Source: Pseudomonas khavaziana (GTDB taxonomy: Bacteria; Pseudomonadota; Gammaproteobacteria; Pseudomonadales; Pseudomonadaceae). From it: a stretch of 64,000 nucleotides of DNA. The stretch lies in contig NZ_JAHSTT010000009.1 in NCBI RefSeq assembly GCF_019145205.1, forward strand, positions 1-64,000. The letters run 5' to 3'. Every line of letters begins with the position of its first letter. The stretch's first letter is position 1. Below are positions 59,790-64,000 of this stretch, in pieces. A program made the translations under genes and the position numbers. Under the pieces are notes generated by a model, which saw only the letters and a program-made list of their open reading frames with translations, made no database searches and was not told the DNA's origin.

Positions 59790-61525
59790 TTGCCCTGTGG
59801 CCGCATTGGTTGCGCCCGTGGTGGCTGCTGCTGTTGCCGCTGCTTGGCTGGTTGCTGTGGCAGTTGTGGCACCGGCAAAAACGCGCCGGGCGCTGGCAGA
59901 TGATCCTGCCGCCGGCCTTCCATGCCGTATTGCTCAGTGGTGGCAACGGTCGCGAGAGCAAATCGCCCTGGGTGGTGCTCGGTATTGCCTGGCTGTTGGC
60001 CGTACTGGCGCTGCTTGGCCCTAGCTGGCAACGAGTGGAACAGTCCAGCCAGAAACCCTCCGACCCGTTGGTGATACTGCTGGAGCTGACCCCGCAAATG
60101 CTCGCCACCGATAGCCCGCCCAACCGCCTGGAGCAGGCGCGGCGCAAGCTGTATGACTTGTTGCAAGCACGCAGCGACGCGCAGACCGCCATCATCGTAT
60201 ATGCCGGCAGCGCCCACACCCTGGTGCCGCTCTCGGATGACCTGGCCACCAGCCGCAACCTGCTCGAAGCCCTGCGCCCCTCGATCATGCCCGAGCCCGG
60301 CCACCGCGCCGACCTGGCCGTGGAAAAGGCCCTCGGCCTGCTCAAGCAAGGCGGCCTGGGCCAGGGGCGCTTGCTGTTGGTCGGTTCTTCGCTGTCGAAA
60401 CAGGAACGCCAAGGTATCCGCCTGCAACTGCAAAGCGCCCATGCACCACCCTTGTCGATCCTCGGCATCGGTAGTCGCGAAGGCACGCCAGTGACCCAGG
60501 AAAACGGCGAGTTCCTCAAGGACGACCAGGGCGCGATCCTGGTGCCGCGCCTCGACAGCCCGACCCTCAAGGCCTTTGCCAGCGAAATGGACGGCCGCTA
60601 CCGGGCGGCGCGCCTGGATGACAAGGACCTGCGCCAGCTCGGCCTGCTCGACAGCACACAAGTCCTGCGCGACGACGGCCAATTGCTGCTCCTGGATACC
60701 TGGGCCGACCAGGGCTACTGGCTGCTCCTGCCGCTGTTGCTGCTGGCTGCCTGCGCCGGGCGGCGCGGCTGGTTGTTCTGCTTGCCGTTGCTGCTATTGG
60801 GCGCGCCGCAGCCCAGCTATGCCTTTGAACTGCAAGACCTGTGGCTGCGTCCCGACCAGCAAGGCCAGTACCTGCTCAAGCACAAGCGCCCGGCCGAAGC
60901 CGCCGAACGCTTCCAGGACCCGCAATGGCAAGGCGTGGCGCTCTACGAAGCCGGAAATTACGCCGAGGCCATTAAACGTTTTGCCCAGGGCAGCGACGCC
61001 TATTCCCACTACAATCGTGGCAATGCCCTGGCCCGGGCCGGTGAACTGGAAGCCGCCATTGACGCTTATGAACAGGCCCTGGAAGCCCAGCCTGACCTGC
61101 AACCTGCGCTGAAAAACAAAGCCTTGGTTGAAACGCTGATGCAAGCACAGGCGCACTCCGAGCCGGCCGAACCAACCAAAAACGCAGATGACGAAACCGC
61201 CCAACCCGGCCAAACTCCACAGCCGGGCGCCAGCGGGCAAACGTCTCAGGTTGGCGAGGAGTCGTCCCAGGGCCAGGGTGAAGCCGGCACCGGCGAAACC
61301 GAAGCCAGCGCCGCACCACAGCCAGGTGGTAACGAAGTGCCGGGCAGCGAACTGGGCGACGAAAACACCACCACGCCGCCCCTGCGCCCTGCCGATACCC
61401 GCCTTGAAGGCGAACGGCGCCAGGCCTTGGAGCAATGGCTGCAAGAGATCCCGGACAATCCCGGTGAACTGCTGCGGCGCAAATTCTGGTACGAACAGCA
61501 ACAACATCAGGACACAACTCGATGA
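59786..61525 (+). CDS. batB: VWA plus TPR membrane protein (BatB/BatC fusion)
   Basis: A 579-residue protein that joins a BatB-like part and a BatC-like TPR part. Helices lie near residues 11-28, 62-80 and 311-345. The VWA region, from residue 94, has PLVILLELTPQMLATDSPPNRL: the metal motif DxSxS is replaced by Glu100-Leu-Thr102-Pro-Gln104, so metal binding is likely lost. TPR units follow in AAERFQDPQWQGVALYEAGNYAEAIKRFAQ and YNRGNALARAGELEAAIDAYEQALEAQPDL. A low-complexity stretch rich in Gln, Glu, Pro and Gly (about residues 455-545) precedes a C-terminal helix. The ATG at 59786 has GGAGG upstream. Confidence 0.9.
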   Translation: MIALWPHWLRPWWLLLLPLLGWLLWQLWHRQKRAGRWQMILPPAFHAVLLSGGNGRESKSPWVVLGIAWLLAVLALLGPSWQRVEQSSQKPSDPLVILLELTPQMLATDSPPNRLEQARRKLYDLLQARSDAQTAIIVYAGSAHTLVPLSDDLATSRNLLEALRPSIMPEPGHRADLAVEKALGLLKQGGLGQGRLLLVGSSLSKQERQGIRLQLQSAHAPPLSILGIGSREGTPVTQENGEFLKDDQGAILVPRLDSPTLKAFASEMDGRYRAARLDDKDLRQLGLLDSTQVLRDDGQLLLLDTWADQGYWLLLPLLLLAACAGRRGWLFCLPLLLLGAPQPSYAFELQDLWLRPDQQGQYLLKHKRPAEAAERFQDPQWQGVALYEAGNYAEAIKRFAQGSDAYSHYNRGNALARAGELEAAIDAYEQALEAQPDLQPALKNKALVETLMQAQAHSEPAEPTKNADDETAQPGQTPQPGASGQTSQVGEESSQGQGEAGTGETEASAAPQPGGNEVPGSELGDENTTTPPLRPADTRLEGERRQALEQWLQEIPDNPGELLRRKFWYEQQQHQDTTR

Positions 61526-63162
61526 GCCGCCGTACCACCCTTCTGCTCCTGCTCGCGATTTCGGCAGGCCACGCCCAGGCGGCGAACCTGGTCGCCAGTG
61601 TTGACCGCAGCCGCCTCAACTCCGGGGAAACGGTGGAGCTGACGGTGGAATCCAGCGACGTCACCCAATTCGGCAAGCCCGACCTGTCGCCCCTGGATGC
61701 GCAGTTCGAAGTCAGCGGCACCCGCCAGATCAACCAACTCACTACTCTGGGCGGCGATAACCACGCCACCACGCGCTGGATCATCACCTTGCTGCCCAAG
61801 GAAAACGGCACGGTGGTTATTCCACCGCTGCAAGTCGGCGCACTCAAGACCCAGCCGATCACCCTGCAAGTGGTCGAAACCGCCAGCCAGAACACCAGCG
61901 CCGAACTGGCCCCGGTGTTTATCGAAGCTAACCTCGACCAGACCAGCGTGTACGTCCAGGCCCAGGCGCTATTGACCGTGCGCGTATATCATTCGGTATC
62001 GCTGTATGACGACAGCAGCCTCACGCCCTTGCAGATTCCCGATGCCCGTGTCGAGCAACTGGGCGAGTCGCGTACCTATGAAAAGGTCATCAACAGCATT
62101 CGCCATGGCGTGATCGAGACCCGCTACGCCCTCTACCCGCAACACAGCGGCACCCTGATGATTCCGGCGCAGACCTTCAGCGCCACGCTGGTGGAGTCGC
62201 GCCCGGCCCAGGAAAACACGCTGCAAGGCACCAAGCCGGGCAAGATGATTCACGTCAGCTCCGCGGCCCTGCCCTTGACGATCAAGCCCAAGCCAGACCT
62301 CTACCCCGCCGACGCGCCTTGGCTGCCGGCACGCAATCTGACCTTGAACGAAGGCTGGAACCCCACGCCGGACCATGTACAAGTCGGCGACTCGTTGACG
62401 CGCAGCCTCACCGTCGAGGCCGAAGGCCTGTCCAGCGCGCAGCTGCCAGCGTTGCCCAGCACTGAAGTCAATGGCCTGCGCCGCTACCCCGATCAACCGG
62501 TACTCGGCAACCGCACCAGCGACCGCGGCCTGACCGGCAGCCGTGAAGACCGCGAAGCCCTGGTACCAACCCGCGCCGGCGCCCTGGAACTGCCGCCGGT
62601 TGAAGTGGTGTGGTGGAACACCCACGAAGACCACCTGGAGCGCACCAGCCTGCCGGCGCGCACCGTGCAAGTGGCGGTTAACCCAAGCCTGGTGGTGGAT
62701 ACACCTGCCACACCGACCATCATCACCGCCCCCGACGATGAGCGCCTGTGGCAGTGGCAATTGAGCACGCTGCTCCTGGCCTGCACCACCCTGCTGGGCT
62801 TCGCTCTCTGGTGGCGTGCCCGCCGACAACCGGCCGTTCAGCGCGCCGCGCAAACCGGCCCAAGCCCACGCACCTTGCTCGACGACCTCAAGCGCGCCAC
62901 CCAGGCCAACGACCCCCAGGCTACGCGCCAGGCTCTCGACGCCTGGGCCAGGCAACAGCCAGAAACCCTGGCCGACATGGCGGCGCGGTTTGTACCATTG
63001 TCAGATGCACTGGATGGCTTGAATGGCGCGCTGTACAGCGAAAGCGGCCAGTACTGGCTGGGTGACGACCTGTGGCGGGCGATCAAGGCCATCCCCGTGG
63101 CCGAGCGCGGGCAAGACCCGGCTACCGACACCACCAGCTTGCCGCCGCTCTATCCGAAATAA
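61522..63162 (+). CDS. batD: BatD-family exported protein
   Basis: A 546-residue protein with signal peptide MSRRTTLLLLLAISAGHAQA. The large periplasmic part is beta-rich with repeated oxygen-tolerance (BatD) domains: NLVASVDRSRLNSGETVELTVE at the start and later PLTIKPKPDLYPADAPWLPARNLTLNEGWNPTPDHVQVGDSLTRSLTVEAEGLS. A membrane helix near residue 413-431 (QLSTLLLACTTLLGFALWW) leads to a cytosolic C-terminal domain. It completes the Bat operon; BatD is thought to interact with the VWA proteins in the membrane. It overlaps batB by four bases. No hairpin terminator is seen right after it. Confidence 0.92.
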   Translation: MSRRTTLLLLLAISAGHAQAANLVASVDRSRLNSGETVELTVESSDVTQFGKPDLSPLDAQFEVSGTRQINQLTTLGGDNHATTRWIITLLPKENGTVVIPPLQVGALKTQPITLQVVETASQNTSAELAPVFIEANLDQTSVYVQAQALLTVRVYHSVSLYDDSSLTPLQIPDARVEQLGESRTYEKVINSIRHGVIETRYALYPQHSGTLMIPAQTFSATLVESRPAQENTLQGTKPGKMIHVSSAALPLTIKPKPDLYPADAPWLPARNLTLNEGWNPTPDHVQVGDSLTRSLTVEAEGLSSAQLPALPSTEVNGLRRYPDQPVLGNRTSDRGLTGSREDREALVPTRAGALELPPVEVVWWNTHEDHLERTSLPARTVQVAVNPSLVVDTPATPTIITAPDDERLWQWQLSTLLLACTTLLGFALWWRARRQPAVQRAAQTGPSPRTLLDDLKRATQANDPQATRQALDAWARQQPETLADMAARFVPLSDALDGLNGALYSESGQYWLGDDLWRAIKAIPVAERGQDPATDTTSLPPLYPK

Positions 63163-63245
63163 CCCAAGGTCCCTGACACTACTCAAATCAACTGTGGGAG
63201 TCCCCACCACATCTTCGATGTGACGCTGTCGCGCAGCAAACTAGG

Positions 63246-63500
63246 GAGCTTGCTCCCGTGGCGGCCTGACAGCCGAGCAGGATGTTGGTTTTCGTCCTGG
63301 GTACATATCCGTTATTTGGGCAACGGCCACTTAGGGTTCCGCTTTTACAGCGGCTCACTTTTGAAAAGCCGGAATGCCGGCCCAGGCAAAAGTAAGCAAA
63401 ACGCTCTTGCCCCACCACTCGGCACCTCGCCCGGGCTCGGTGTGCCCGTAATCCGACAGGGATTTGGTGGGCCGCCTGAGATCAAAAACACAGCGAGGCG
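63246..63500 (-). repeat. Modular structured intergenic repeat (copy C, minus strand)
   Basis: On the minus strand this reads the same core as the other copies. The core hairpin pairs 63353-63363 with 63387-63397, with an extended apical GCCGGCATTCCGGC-type loop. The second hairpin is CCGCT/AGCGG instead of CCGCC/GGCGG. It faces copy D head to head, about 160 bp away. It lacks the large variable hairpin domain. Confidence 0.75.
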
Positions 63501-63541
63501 GCCTTATAGCCGACCTGATCGTTGAAGCGTGCGCGTACCCC

Positions 63542-63640
63542 TGTGGGAGCGGGCTTGCCCGCGAAGGTCGTTAACGATGACGTGGGAAACCAGACAGAAC
63601 GCGGCGTTCTCAGGTTTTTCGCGAGCAAGCTCGCTCCTAC
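63542..63640. repeat. REP pair between the two head-to-head long repeats
   Basis: One arm is TGTGGGAGCGGGCTTGCCCG and the other is TTTTTCGCGAGCAAGCTCGC, a mixed pair of two REP types. The spacer (GTCGTTAACGATGACG and GAACGCGGCGTTCTCAGG) is a relative of the inner spacer of the 163-bp element. Confidence 0.8.
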
Positions 63641-63659
63641 GAGAGAAGCAGAAGCGCCG

Positions 63660-63990
63660 CCAGCGTATCTGCGATGCGCAGCGAGTCGCCTTTGATCTTG
63701 ATCTCAGGCGCCCCGTTAAACCACGCTGGCCGAACGCAGGCTTGAATCCGTGGGTAACCCGGCAGGACGCCGGGTTAGCCGTCCTGGGCCAAGGATGGCC
63801 CATGACGGCGGCCCACGGATTCAAGCCGGAGTGAGGGCACACCGAGCCCGGGCGAGGTGCCGAGTGGTGGGGCAAGAGCGTTTTGCTTACTTTGCCGCTT
63901 TTGCAAAGTGAGCCGCCGTAAGGGCGGAACCTATAGTGGCCGTTACCTAAGCAACGGATATGTACTCGCTCCAACAACCCAACAACCCGG
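63660..63990 (+). repeat. Modular structured intergenic repeat (copy D, with three-way junction)
   Basis: It shares the core of copies A-C. The core hairpin pairs 63885-63895 with 63903-63913. Its variable domain folds as a three-way junction: a perfect 16-bp stem pairs 63739-63754 with 63812-63827 and encloses the hairpins AACCCGGC/GCCGGGTT (63756-63776) and GCCGTC-TGGGCCA/TGGCCCA-GACGGC (63778-63809). No protein-coding gene is visible between here and the end of the window. Confidence 0.75.
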
Positions 63991-64000
63991 TCACATCGTC

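Overview
The window is a stretch of chromosome from a fluorescent pseudomonad, most likely the Pseudomonas fluorescens subgroup. The evidence is the high G+C content with strong third-position bias, an 869-residue AcnB, a 1619-residue NAD-glutamate dehydrogenase, an ampR-ampC pair, an itaconate-catabolism cluster in the P. aeruginosa order, and dense REP/REPIN palindromes of the type GTGGGAGGGGGCTTGC. No tRNA, rRNA, prophage, autonomous insertion sequence or CRISPR array was seen. The organism call is inference from gene content; no search was run.

Layout. 1-5.4 kb: end of a GAF-domain protein, two AraC regulators each beside an MFS exporter (the second is fsr-like). 5.4-12.4 kb: small membrane protein, amidase, DUF6434-like protein, NTF2-like secreted protein, a MocR regulator divergent from an EamA exporter, a thioesterase and a Tat-exported dienelactone hydrolase. 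12.5-14.7 kb: ampR/ampC. 14.8-24.6 kb: a TRAP transporter plus ccl, ict, MmgE/PrpD, acyl-CoA dehydrogenase and ich, with a divergent LysR gene: an itaconate uptake and degradation unit. 24.6-33.7 kb: GFA protein, a beta-lactamase-fold protein lacking its nucleophile, MipA, an RstAB-like two-component system, an MFS protein, miaE, a stress protein and a DUF1289 protein. 33.8-36.7 kb: acnB behind a long, strongly folded leader. 37-45 kb: serine-type transporter, two small exported proteins behind an AT-rich segment, 2-hydroxyacid dehydrogenase, APH-type kinase plus SDR, a second MocR regulator, a cupin. 45.4-50.1 kb: tag, a DctA-type symporter with clear GntR-type operators and two tandem GntR regulators, a Sel1-like protein. 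50.2-55.1 kb: gdhB. 55.5-63.2 kb: small acidic protein and a tightly overlapping moxR-DUF58-DUF4381-batA-batB-batD operon. 63.2-64.0 kb: repeats only.

How genes work together. The itaconate cluster forms a complete route: TRAP uptake, CoA activation (Ict), hydration (Ich) and cleavage to acetyl-CoA and pyruvate (Ccl). The same 43-bp upstream motif, with identical internal spacing, lies before ich and before dctP, so enzymes and transporter are probably switched on by the same LysR protein.

Most unusual content is between genes. (i) A 163-bp inverted-repeat element occurs three times, each time inserted in a REP palindrome with a short direct repeat, and carries an inner REP pair whose spacer is flipped in one copy. 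(ii) A 250-370 bp modular repeat occurs four times, with compensatory base changes in its hairpins. (iii) The acnB leader has a 16-bp long-range stem closing nested helices. These three are the best candidates for something not yet described.
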